Translations under genes and position numbers: made by a program | Shown: positions 1 through 5,955 of the stretch, one piece after another | Numbering within the stretch: the stretch's first letter is position 1 | Layout of the letters: the number at the start of each line of letters is the position of its first letter | Notes under the pieces: model-generated | Seen by the model: the letters and a program-made list of their open reading frames with translations, nothing else | Told to the model about the DNA's origin: nothing | Databases searched by the model: none | Source of the DNA: Firmicutes bacterium CAG:631 | GTDB lineage: Bacteria; Bacillota_I; Bacilli_A; RFN20; CAG-631 | Direction of reading: 5' to 3' | Length of the DNA: 12,710 bases | Assembly (NCBI GenBank): GCA_000433015.1 | Contig: HF998009.1 | Location: 1 to 12,710 of the forward strand

Positions 1-1
1 T

Positions 2-85
2 ATCCATGAAGCGGTCAAAAGTGAGGACGGAAGCCGGGAACAGGAGGTAGAAATCTTCTACCGCTTTATCGGCAAAATCGAATGA
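2..85 (+). CDS. C-terminal end of a large serine recombinase (partial)
   Basis: This is the last 27 codons of a gene that enters from outside the window, ending in TGA at 83-85. The peptide contains EVEIFYRFIGKIE at its very end. From memory this resembles the extreme C terminus (DUF4368-type tail) of large serine recombinases of the TnpX/TndX kind carried by conjugative and mobilisable transposons of gut Bacillota. Such enzymes cut and rejoin DNA at a 2-bp core through an N-terminal serine, which is not visible here. The piece is about half G+C, far above the surrounding DNA, which fits horizontal transfer. Recombinase genes of this class usually lie at the very end of their element, and a broken host gene follows within 40 bases, which supports the call. 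Identification rests on a short tail, so it is probable rather than certain. Confidence 0.65.
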   Translation: MHEAVKSEDGSREQEVEIFYRFIGKIE

Positions 86-126
86 CACATCTTGAGATAC
101 CCAACAATATCTTTAACTAAGGGAAA
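86..126. other. Putative element end / attachment junction
   Basis: Between the recombinase stop and the point where a host-like reading frame resumes lies a short spacer. Downstream, in the frame of the next gene, the sequence from about 121 reads G-R-S-L-P-D preceded by E-T, the usual end of an XRE helix-turn-helix (typically K-W-E-T-G-R-S-L-P-D). Immediately upstream (114-116) that frame hits a TAA, and the expected Trp codon (TGG) is replaced by AGG. The match to the regulator therefore begins at about the GGGAA at 121-125, which I infer to be the crossover. A GA core is used by TnpX/TndX-type recombinases, and a GA is present at 123-124. The exact core cannot be fixed without the other end of the element. 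Confidence 0.5.
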
Positions 127-623
127 CTGGAAGGTCGTTGCCTGATTCTTCTATTATGATTAATCTTTGCAATTGTCTAGACATAACTGTTAATGAGTTA
201 TTGGCTGGTGAGAAAATAGAAAAAGAGAAATATAACGAAAAATACGAGGAAAATTTGCTTTCAATAGAAAAAGAAGATTTAGATAGACGCTTGCTGATAT
301 CAGAAATTATTTTTGGAATATTCGGAATTTTTACAATAATAACGTTAATAATGCTTGGGGCTCTTTTAGAAATTGAAATGTGGTTAAGATTGGTTTTAAT
401 TTTTGGGGCTGTGATTCTTATAGTTCCTTTTGCATTATTTTTATTATGGATTGAGCAAAAGACAGGATATTATATTTGCCCACATTGCGGATATAGATAT
501 GTGCCTACATATAAAAGTGTATTAATGGCACCTCATTACTTTACAACTAGATTGATGAAATGCCCCAAATGTGGTAAAAAAGGATGGCACAAAAAATCGA
601 TAAAAAAGATGAAAAGAAAATAG
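123..623 (+). pseudogene. 5'-truncated XRE regulator with membrane helices and zinc ribbon
   Basis: The frame starts inside the last part of an XRE helix-turn-helix: it reads E-T-G-R-S-L-P-D-S-S-I-M, then LCNCLDITVNELLAGE, the familiar end of that domain. The DNA-reading helices are missing, cut off at the element junction. A short acidic, probably helical stretch follows. Counting from a possible TTG start at 138, two membrane helices come next (about residues 52-74 and 82-105), then a zinc ribbon with CPHC (Cys114, Cys117) and CPKC (Cys142, Cys145) and a basic tail. This HTH/two-TM/zinc-ribbon layout is a known type of membrane-linked regulator in Bacillota. TTG at 138 (preceded by GGAAGG at 129-134) or ATG at 156 could allow expression of the membrane part, but it could not bind DNA by the usual HTH. 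I regard it as a gene broken by insertion. Confidence 0.75.
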
Positions 624-664
624 AATGCAAATAAACCTTCAGTTAATCTTTAGCTCAAAAAAAT

Positions 665-689
665 AGGAGGTTGTAAAAATGGCATGAGG
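665..689 (+). promoter_or_regulatory. Strong RBS before a two-codon ORF
   Basis: AGGAGG at 665-670 is followed, eight bases on, by ATG at 679, but the frame reads Met-Ala-stop. A second ATG at 684 overlaps that stop in an ATGA arrangement and opens a 9-codon frame (MRLQLYQNR). Translation signals this good with no gene behind them suggest either the start of a gene lost by mutation or a minimal leader ORF. The terminator at 757-784 lies about 70 bases further on. Confidence 0.4.
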
Positions 690-756
690 TTGCAACTGTA
701 TCAAAATAGGTAATTATCGCCAATAAATATAGTAGACGAATAGATTTGAATTCAAA

Positions 757-784
757 GGAAGTAGATAGCGATATCTGCTTTTTT
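757..784 (+). terminator. Rho-independent terminator with GCGA tetraloop
   Basis: GTAGATA (761-767) pairs with TATCTGC (772-778), with one G-T pair, around a GCGA loop of the stable GNRA type. Six T follow at 779-784. The bases just before the stem (757-760) can extend the pairing into the T run. It would end transcription of the truncated regulator or of whatever began at the RBS near 665. Confidence 0.65.
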
Positions 785-807
785 GTTATCATTAAACTTT
801 TTAATAA

Positions 808-936
808 AAACATGACAAAAAATGTTTACCAAAGTACATATTTAATTTAGATGAATATGATATGTCTAAAGATGGAATAACTCATTTTAATATTGAAGAT
901 TGGCTTTTAAATAAGGTTGATGTGACATTATCATAA
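808..936 (+). pseudogene. Possible gene remnant, unrecognised
   Basis: An open frame of about 42 codons runs from just after a TAA (805-807) to a TAA at 934-936 and contains YIFNLDEYDMSKDGITHF and a Trp-Leu-Leu motif near its end. The composition looks like real soluble protein rather than chance AT-rich translation. The only in-frame ATG is at 862 and has no ribosome binding site. I do not recognise the family. It may be the 3' end of a gene whose start was lost, possibly the one whose ribosome binding site survives at 665. The evidence is weak. Confidence 0.25.
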
Positions 937-977
937 TGTGTTATAAAATCAAAATTATTTTAAATATAACACATTAT
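933..977. repeat. Perfect 13-bp inverted repeat
   Basis: ATAATGTGTTATA (933-945) and its exact reverse complement (965-977) flank a 19-base AT-only loop apart from one C. The left arm contains the stop codon of the 808-936 frame. No T run follows on the plus strand, so it is not a standard terminator. It could be an operator, an mRNA 3' stabilising hairpin or the ends of a very small element. Confidence 0.6.
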
Positions 978-1042
978 TCATAGAAACTAATAAAAATCTA
1001 GTGATACTATGTTGCAAATAACATGATAAAGTCGCAATTATA

Positions 1043-1051
1043 TGCTATAAT
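1043..1051 (+). promoter_or_regulatory. Possible extended -10 promoter for the 1181 gene
   Basis: TGCTATAAT matches the extended -10 form (TGnTATAAT). No good -35 lies at the normal distance; the nearest TTGCAA (1012-1017) is too far upstream. If used, the transcript would have a leader of about 120 nt that includes the 7-bp stem at 1126-1145. Confidence 0.4.
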
Positions 1052-1180
1052 ATTTCTATAGAGATTTTTTATATTGTTATAAAATCATCATTTCCTATTG
1101 CACAATAGCAAACGGGATAAAATTCATAACTTGTCTCAAAGTTATAGGATTCTTACAATTACTTTAAAAGAAGGGGTAAT

Positions 1181-1591
1181 ATGAAACTGAAAAAATATAG
1201 TTTAATTGGACTTCCTATAATAGCAATTATACTTGAAATTCTTCCTTATGGTGCCATATGTAACTTTGCCACTTTCGAAGGAGAAATTTCAAGACACACC
1301 TACTCCTATTTTGATTTAACTCCATTTGGTTATGCAAACTTTGGTCCGCTAATTACGGCAGTACTGAGTTGTGTTCTCCTTTTATTGGCGTTAATCGCTA
1401 TTTTTAAGCAAAGCAAAGTGTTAGAAACCATCATTAAAGTGATTTCTGGCATTGCAATTGTTACTTCACTTATGCCACTGATGTTAGGCATTAGGTTTTT
1501 TAGTGTAATAGGTGCATTAATTTCGTTGGTGTTAACTTTAAATTTTTGCTTGTGTTTTATTAAAGATAAATCAAACATTGAAACAAAGTGA
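1181..1591 (+). CDS. Small four-helix membrane protein, unknown function
   Basis: The gene encodes 136 aa, starts at ATG and is preceded by a GAAGGGG ribosome binding site a few bases upstream. Hydrophobic segments at about residues 8-27, 52-75, 83-101 and 105-126 predict four membrane helices. Between helices 1 and 2 is a longer polar loop containing YSYFDLTPFGYANFGP, rich in aromatic residues and the most distinctive part of the protein. From memory, similar uncharacterised small membrane proteins with an LTPFGYANFGP-like loop occur in Bacillota, but I know no function for them. There are no catalytic motifs. It ends in TGA. The next gene, on the same strand about 120 bp downstream, encodes a lipoprotein and may be co-transcribed; no terminator separates them. 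Confidence 0.75.
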   Translation: MKLKKYSLIGLPIIAIILEILPYGAICNFATFEGEISRHTYSYFDLTPFGYANFGPLITAVLSCVLLLLALIAIFKQSKVLETIIKVISGIAIVTSLMPLMLGIRFFSVIGALISLVLTLNFCLCFIKDKSNIETK

Positions 1592-1710
1592 AGTTGGATT
1601 CATTCTAGCAAAAAGATAAGTTTAAAATGCATACCCCAATCGTATTAAAAAATAGCTATAATGAAATTAATTTAGAAGAATTCAAAATGAAAAAGATGGA
1701 GAAAAGAGAA

Positions 1711-2184
1711 ATGAAAAAAATATGGAAAATTGCCTTATTTATAGTACTAATGATTCCTTTAAGTTCATGTTTCAACACCAATAGACGAATAAATTATTTT
1801 ATTTCAGGCTTTTTTATAGGATATAATGAAAATAATAACACACAAACCTGTTATTTTAATGTTGAAGAAATAACGAAAAATTCTTTTCAAGAAGCAAATG
1901 GTGTAAATGTGATTCATGATTTAGTTTCAAACAAATTTTATAGTCTTGAATTTTATGTTATAGATCATGAATCTAATCAATACACAATTGATTTTATAAA
2001 CCTTAAGGACGCTTACGATGGGGCTAAGGGAACACCTATTGCATATAAAGATGATAATCAAAATTGGATAACTCCATTTGCTGGAATGGTTTCTGAAAAA
2101 GAAGCAAATTACTATAGTATTCACATAACTAATGAAAATTTTGAAATATATACTTATTTATCTCTTAATGAAGATAATTCATGA
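1711..2184 (+). CDS. Small lipoprotein, unknown function
   Basis: I chose ATG at 1711 because GGAG (1698-1701) lies nine bases upstream and the product then begins with a proper signal: MKKIWK, a hydrophobic core and the lipobox LSSC with the lipidated Cys at residue 20. An in-frame ATG at 1627 would put 28 charged residues before the signal and lacks a ribosome binding site. The mature part of about 138 aa is polar and aromatic-rich with no motif I recognise (it includes FFIGYNENN and WITPFAGMVS). It should be anchored to the outer face of the membrane. A TATAAT at 1657-1662 could be a -10, but no matching -35 is visible, so it may share a transcript with the membrane protein upstream. It ends in TGA. 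Function unknown. Confidence 0.7.
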   Translation: MKKIWKIALFIVLMIPLSSCFNTNRRINYFISGFFIGYNENNNTQTCYFNVEEITKNSFQEANGVNVIHDLVSNKFYSLEFYVIDHESNQYTIDFINLKDAYDGAKGTPIAYKDDNQNWITPFAGMVSEKEANYYSIHITNENFEIYTYLSLNEDNS

Positions 2185-2272
2185 AGAAATGTTTTTATTG
2201 GCTATAATGCAAGAAACCCATTTAGCATATTTTTATAAGAATGCAATAGAAACTATAGCAAAATATTTATCG

Positions 2273-2301
2273 TCGAAATTTTTTTAGACTTCGAATTTTT
2301 T
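2273..2301 (+). terminator. Weak terminator candidate after the small lipoprotein
   Basis: TCGAA (2273-2277) can pair with TTCGA (2290-2294) across a 12-base loop, and six T follow at 2296-2301. The stem is only five base pairs and the loop is large, so function is doubtful. Its position between the lipoprotein gene and the next promoter is right for a terminator. Confidence 0.3.
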
Positions 2302-2396
2302 GCTTTGTTCAAAATAAGATATTTCTTTAACTTAGTGTCAAGATATCATAAATATTGTAAAAATTTAAAATTATACCCTAGCAATATCATTATCAA

Positions 2397-2425
2397 TTGA
2401 CTAATAGATATCCAGCATGTAATAT
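2397..2425 (+). promoter_or_regulatory. SigA-type promoter for the ectodomain/MscS unit
   Basis: TTGACT (2397-2402) and TAATAT (2420-2425) are separated by exactly 17 bases. The -35 is close to consensus; the -10 matches four of six positions. Transcription from about 2432 would give a leader of about 200 nt before the 2632 start codon. Confidence 0.5.
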
Positions 2426-2631
2426 TAAAAATAGGTATAAACCACAATTTTTTGATACATGATAGAAATTCAAAGCCTCGATTAACTCGTTCGTGCTTTG
2501 AAACAAAAAAGTGGTAAAAACCAATCTAAAGTAGTCAAAGTCACAAGAAGAAATAAATTTTGAAGAAAGGAATTGGTATATTCATCGTGACTTTTAGATG
2601 AGTCATTTGCAATATACTAAGGTGAATGCTT

Positions 2632-4254
2632 ATGAACCAGTTTAATATGCAAAACTCAAAAAATGAATATAATAATTTTATTATGGACGAAATTATTGTT
2701 AACAAAGAAGCGTCACATGAAACCGGTGAATATAACGAAATTCAAATTGTAAACGGACTTATCGCTACTGTAGAAGAAAAATCGTCTAGTTCTAAAGATT
2801 CAACTTCTAAAGCAATGACCATTAGCAGTTCAATTGGCATGGTTGTTGGTATGGTTGGCATCGTCATTGGCACAATTGTTAGCATTTCAACTTCTTTAAA
2901 TTTTTTAAATACAGAAAGCATTATTGGTATTAGTCAAGCTAAATGTTTCTTTGAATTATCAAATATGAATTATGATGAAGTGTATATTCAACTAGAAGAT
3001 GGAAGTGGACAAGTGATTCAATTAGCGAATTTATTTCCGACAGATTTAGATAATCAGTATGTCGCAACATTTTACGATTTATCGCCTCATTCAACTTATT
3101 ACTTACAAGGCTTAAATGATGAAGGCGAAGAAGTATCATTAGGAAAAAATAACTTTTTTACAACTTTAGATATTCCTCATTATGATATAACAATTGATAC
3201 AAGCGCATACGATAAATCAAATGAGCAATATGACTTAACTTTTAGCATTGATAACCCTAATAAATATCATATAGAGGCTTTGCTTATCTGTGAAAATGAC
3301 GAAACCTTAAATCAACATTTACTTGCTATAGATGGAATTTATTCCTTTACTTTACCTAACATCTTATCCTCTTATCGCTTAGAACTTTATCAAGAAGATT
3401 TCTTAGTGGGTCAAACTACATTTAGTGATTACATGGGGATAGAAATCATAGATGAAACAATTGAAATAGGAATTTCATCCATTTATATGGGCTTATCCCC
3501 TGGTGAAATTTACACAGATGCAATCAGCGTGTCCATTGTAACTAATAACAATCTTAGTGAAGTTGCTGGAGTTGAATTTGCTTTAGATGGATATGAATTA
3601 TTTGTCACGTGCTATGAACTTGAAGCAAACACCGATTACATCTTAAAAATCAGTGATATTGCTAGGCCATCTTTCACTTATTTTTCTTATCACTTTAAAA
3701 CTATCCCGATTCCTCAATATGAAATTACAATTGATGATTCTAATTTTGATATTGTAAATAATGTTTACAATTTAACCTTTAATATTCATAACCCGCATAA
3801 CTATTTGATTGACGCTCATTTAAATTGCCTTAATGATGAAACATTAAATGACTCTTTTCTCATCATCGGCAATACTTTAAACATTACATTGCCAACACTT
3901 TATTCAGAGTATCGCCTAGATTTAACGCAAGAAGAATATGATGTCGGCTCAATTACTTTTAGTTACTACACTCCGATGCGTGTTTTATCCGATACACTTC
4001 TTATTGAATCAACAACTTTCAACACTGAAGTAGATTTAGGAAGTGTTCCTATCGAAAATATTTCTGCTTTTATTCGTCCACGTGATGGAATGGGCGATGA
4101 ATTAGAAGTAGAAATCGCTCCAATTGAAAACACTTCTCGCATTTCTTTAAGGATGGAAGGGTTGATAAATAATACTTCTTATTTCTTAGAAATACGCGAC
4201 AACTCTAGAGCAACATTAGTCTATCTTAATTACGCATTTGAAACACTTGCTTAA
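2632..4254 (+). CDS. Membrane-anchored ectodomain protein with duplicated beta modules
   Basis: The gene encodes 540 aa from ATG at 2632. AAGGTG (2619-2624) lies seven bases before this ATG, whereas the in-frame ATG at 2626 would overlap that site. There is no N-terminal signal. Residues 1-60 are polar and Ser/acidic-rich, then one membrane helix runs from about 61 to 88 (GMVVGMVGIVIGTIVSIS), so the large C-terminal part is probably outside. That part has a shorter Ig/FN3-like module (about 93-180) and two copies of a 179-residue unit (about 183-361 and 362-540). Both copies carry Y-[DE]-I-T-I-D, NP near YxI-[ED]-A, NDETLN, a TLP, YRL-[ED]-L and a TFS near the middle. The modules are beta-rich and have no catalytic motif, which suggests adhesion, sensing or a partner role. 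The MscS channel gene follows after 32 bp, probably in the same operon. I do not recognise the family. Confidence 0.8.
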   Translation: MNQFNMQNSKNEYNNFIMDEIIVNKEASHETGEYNEIQIVNGLIATVEEKSSSSKDSTSKAMTISSSIGMVVGMVGIVIGTIVSISTSLNFLNTESIIGISQAKCFFELSNMNYDEVYIQLEDGSGQVIQLANLFPTDLDNQYVATFYDLSPHSTYYLQGLNDEGEEVSLGKNNFFTTLDIPHYDITIDTSAYDKSNEQYDLTFSIDNPNKYHIEALLICENDETLNQHLLAIDGIYSFTLPNILSSYRLELYQEDFLVGQTTFSDYMGIEIIDETIEIGISSIYMGLSPGEIYTDAISVSIVTNNNLSEVAGVEFALDGYELFVTCYELEANTDYILKISDIARPSFTYFSYHFKTIPIPQYEITIDDSNFDIVNNVYNLTFNIHNPHNYLIDAHLNCLNDETLNDSFLIIGNTLNITLPTLYSEYRLDLTQEEYDVGSITFSYYTPMRVLSDTLLIESTTFNTEVDLGSVPIENISAFIRPRDGMGDELEVEIAPIENTSRISLRMEGLINNTSYFLEIRDNSRATLVYLNYAFETLA

Positions 4255-4286
4255 TAATCATAATAATAAAGAAAGGATGGAGAATT

Positions 4287-5240
4287 ATGAACAAAATCAA
4301 GAAAAACAAGAAATGGATGATACTAAGTCATAGCCTCATTATCGCTATCATCATTGCCGCTTATGTACTATTAATTGTCGGCTCCTATTTTTGGAAAGAT
4401 GAACACTGGTATCAGGTTTTAAATCCCTTCGTAGAGTTTCCTACTGAAAAGACAGCAGCAGAATATGTTTTAGAAATGCTTGTTCGTATTGTTTCATTAA
4501 GTTTTCTTGTCATCACAATCACGCACATTATGCGTCTACTTTTACGCATTATTGGATTAAAATGTAAAAGAGGAAAAGCGCTAGCAAGTTTGCTTTCAAG
4601 TTTTGCTAAATATTTAGGAGCGATAATTTTAATCTTTGCCATTTTAGGAACATTAGGCGTTAATACCACCGTCTTGCTTGCAAGCGCAGGCATTTTATCT
4701 TTAATTGTTGGTCTTGGTGCTCAACCATTAATTGAAGATATTTTTGCTGGCATATTCATCGTTTTTGAACATTCTTTTGAAATTGGCGATATCATTATCG
4801 TCGATGGCTTTAGAGGGACTGTAAAGGAAATGGGTATCCGTACGACCAAAATCGAAGACGCTGGTGGGGATATAAAAGTCATCAATAATTCCGACATTCG
4901 CACGCTCATTAATATGACTTCGAAATTATCGACTGCTATTTGTGATGTATCAATTAGTTACTTTGATGATATTGAACGAGTTGAAAAAGTTTTAAACGAA
5001 AATTTAAAGAAAATTAAAGAAAAGTATAAATCCATTGTTAACGGACCAACTTATGTAGGTGTACAATCCCTTTCCGATAGTGGCGTGGTGCTTCGCATCA
5101 TCGCTGAATGTAACGAGATGCTGCGTTATCAAGTGCAACGAGACATCAATCGTGAAATTAAAATTATTTTTGATCAAAATAATATCACGATCCCGTTCCC
5201 TCAAATTGTTATCCATGAGACAAAAGAAAACAAAGATTAA
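4287..5240 (+). CDS. MscS-family mechanosensitive ion channel
   Basis: The gene encodes 317 aa, from ATG at 4287 with GAAAGGA (4271-4277) and GGAG (4279-4282) upstream. MscS channels open under membrane tension and release small solutes and ions during osmotic downshock. Predicted helices lie at about 12-33, 62-88, 102-124 and 127-160. The last is the pore-lining TM3 with the family's Gly/Ala spacing (ASAGILSLIVGLGAQPLIED, then IFAGIFIVFE). The beta domain follows (FEIGDIIIVDGFRGTVKEMG, then a TTKI strand and the INNSDI loop where other members have IPN), and a C-terminal alpha/beta domain ends near residue 312. Length and order fit the small YkuT-like branch of MscS. It sits 32 bp after the ectodomain gene, so the pair is probably co-transcribed; the 2397 promoter is the only one seen upstream. 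The family call is firm; coupling to the neighbour is inference. Confidence 0.92.
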   Translation: MNKIKKNKKWMILSHSLIIAIIIAAYVLLIVGSYFWKDEHWYQVLNPFVEFPTEKTAAEYVLEMLVRIVSLSFLVITITHIMRLLLRIIGLKCKRGKALASLLSSFAKYLGAIILIFAILGTLGVNTTVLLASAGILSLIVGLGAQPLIEDIFAGIFIVFEHSFEIGDIIIVDGFRGTVKEMGIRTTKIEDAGGDIKVINNSDIRTLINMTSKLSTAICDVSISYFDDIERVEKVLNENLKKIKEKYKSIVNGPTYVGVQSLSDSGVVLRIIAECNEMLRYQVQRDINREIKIIFDQNNITIPFPQIVIHETKENKD

Positions 5241-5299
5241 ACTGAAATTCATGATTTACTCATGATAATATACTTTGAATAAAGGAATGGAGATTCAAG

Positions 5300-5785
5300 A
5301 TGTGTCAGTATGTTAAAGCAACAGAATTTGAATTAAAAGAATGTCAAAATTTGAAAAACCAAGTTGTGCAAAGACTAATTGATGAAGGAATGCCCATTTG
5401 GAATGATGAATATCCTAATGATGATTGCATCAAAGAAGATGTATTAAAAGGATATGCTCGAATTCTTAAAAAAGAAGATGAAATTATTGCCTTTACTGCT
5501 TTAATGGCTGCTGATGAAGAATTTGGAAAAGGTGTTTTTGAAAAAAATACTGCATCTTTTTCTAGATTAATGGTAAAAAGCACATTTCTTCATCAAGGCA
5601 TTGGATCTTACTTTGTGAATTGCTTAACTAAAGAAGCCAAACAAATGGGATATAAAGCATTAGGAATATTAGTTCATGATATTAATGAAAAAGCGAAAAC
5701 AATGTATGCGAAGCTTGGTTTTGATTTTCTTGGAAAAAGACAATTTGAATTTGGAGAATTTCTACTTTATCAGTTGAATATCTAA
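5300..5785 (+). CDS. GNAT-family N-acetyltransferase
   Basis: The gene encodes 161 aa from ATG at 5300, with GGAG (5289-5292) seven bases upstream. The GNAT core is clear. Motif A runs from about residue 88: SRLMVKSTFLHQGIGSYF, with the acetyl-CoA pyrophosphate-binding QGIG at 99-102. Motif B follows with NEKAKTMYAKLGF at about 129-141, Tyr136 being the usual position of the general acid. The N-terminal half carries the helices that form the acceptor pocket, including PIWNDEYPND, found in a group of uncharacterised GNATs of Gram-positive bacteria. The acetyl donor is acetyl-CoA; the acceptor cannot be read from sequence. It lies 60 bp after the MscS gene with no terminator between and is followed by a strong one, so it may be the last gene of that unit. 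Confidence 0.9.
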   Translation: MCQYVKATEFELKECQNLKNQVVQRLIDEGMPIWNDEYPNDDCIKEDVLKGYARILKKEDEIIAFTALMAADEEFGKGVFEKNTASFSRLMVKSTFLHQGIGSYFVNCLTKEAKQMGYKALGILVHDINEKAKTMYAKLGFDFLGKRQFEFGEFLLYQLNI

Positions 5786-5797
5786 ATTTTAAAAGTT

Positions 5798-5825
5798 AAT
5801 CATCGTTATAAACGATGATTTTTTT
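5798..5825 (+). terminator. Strong rho-independent terminator
   Basis: AATCATCGTT (5798-5807) pairs perfectly with AACGATGATT (5811-5820) around a 3-base ATA loop, and a run of seven T ends at 5825. It lies 13 bp after the acetyltransferase stop and separates that unit from the lipoprotein operon. Confidence 0.93.
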
Positions 5826-5883
5826 ATTCAAGTCATTTAAAAAAATCAACTATTTTTTATTTCCTTTTTTTAGGAAAAATTTA

Positions 5884-5909
5884 ATTTATATTGATTTTTC
5901 AATATAAAT
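5884..5909. promoter_or_regulatory. Perfect 11-bp palindrome overlapping the -35 (possible operator)
   Basis: ATTTATATTGA (5884-5894) and its exact reverse complement TCAATATAAAT (5899-5909) flank a TTTT spacer. The left arm covers most of the -35 box and the right arm fills the spacer up to five bases before the -10. It lies upstream of the predicted start of transcription, so it would act as DNA, most simply as a dimer-binding operator that blocks RNA polymerase. A smaller inverted repeat TTTCCT/AGGAAA (5860-5865 and 5871-5877 region) lies just upstream. Confidence 0.5.
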
Positions 5910-5919
5910 CCGTTATAAT
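5891..5919 (+). promoter_or_regulatory. SigA promoter of the lipoprotein operon
   Basis: TTGATT (5891-5896) and a consensus TATAAT (5914-5919) are separated by exactly 17 bases. Transcription should start near 5926, about 30 nt before the first lipoprotein start codon. It is the only good promoter seen for the three-gene unit. Confidence 0.8.
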
Positions 5920-5955
5920 TTTAAAATCATAAATAAAAAAAGGAGAGAAAAAATA

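Larger units (their letters stand above)
624..1180. other. Gene-poor stretch with decayed remnants and hairpins
   Basis: These 557 bp contain no intact gene that I can support. They hold a strong ribosome binding site before a two-codon ORF (665-689), a 12-bp palindrome TTTGAATTCAAA (745-756), a terminator (757-784), an open frame of about 42 codons that may be a gene remnant (808-936), a perfect 13-bp inverted repeat (933-977), a possible extended -10 promoter (1043-1051) and a small stem ATAACTT/AAGTTAT (1126-1132 and 1139-1145). The many short features and lack of a gene fit the edge of an insertion where host genes have decayed. Confidence 0.6.
2185..2631. other. Long intergenic region with a promoter and structured leader
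   Basis: These 447 bp contain no gene I can support. In order they hold a weak terminator candidate (2273-2301), a promoter (2397-2425), an 8-bp inverted repeat TTCAAAGC/GCTTTGAA (2469-2476 and 2495-2502) with a smaller CGA/TCG pairing inside, and a second 8-bp repeat AAAGTCAC/GTGACTTT (2537-2544 and 2587-2594) that encloses a GAAAGGA sequence. The two repeats lie in the predicted leader of the next gene. I recognise no known riboswitch or T-box. Confidence 0.5.

Noticed and set aside
46..62. Inverted repeat GGTAGAA/TTCTACC with a 3-base loop inside the recombinase tail
   Set aside because: It lies in coding sequence, has no T run after it and its codons are explained by the conserved protein tail.
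1627..1710. Upstream ATG at 1627 as the start of the small lipoprotein
   Set aside because: It would put 28 mostly charged or polar residues before a normal lipoprotein signal and lacks a ribosome binding site, while ATG 1711 has both.
2181..2207. Short ORF MKKCFYWL overlapping the end of the small lipoprotein
   Set aside because: Eight codons only, with no ribosome binding site; consistent with chance.
2461..2510. tRNA-like or riboswitch fold around the TTCAAAGC/GCTTTGAA repeat
   Set aside because: No cloverleaf arms, no CCA-side acceptor stem and no motif of a known riboswitch class.
2598..2645. A 15-codon ORF (ATG 2598) overlapping the start of the ectodomain gene
   Set aside because: It has no ribosome binding site and no recognisable content; an upstream ORF effect is possible but unsupported.
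5249..5265. TCATGA...TCATGA repeat between the MscS and acetyltransferase genes as a terminator
   Set aside because: The stem is only 6 bp (a self-complementary word repeated) and no T run follows.
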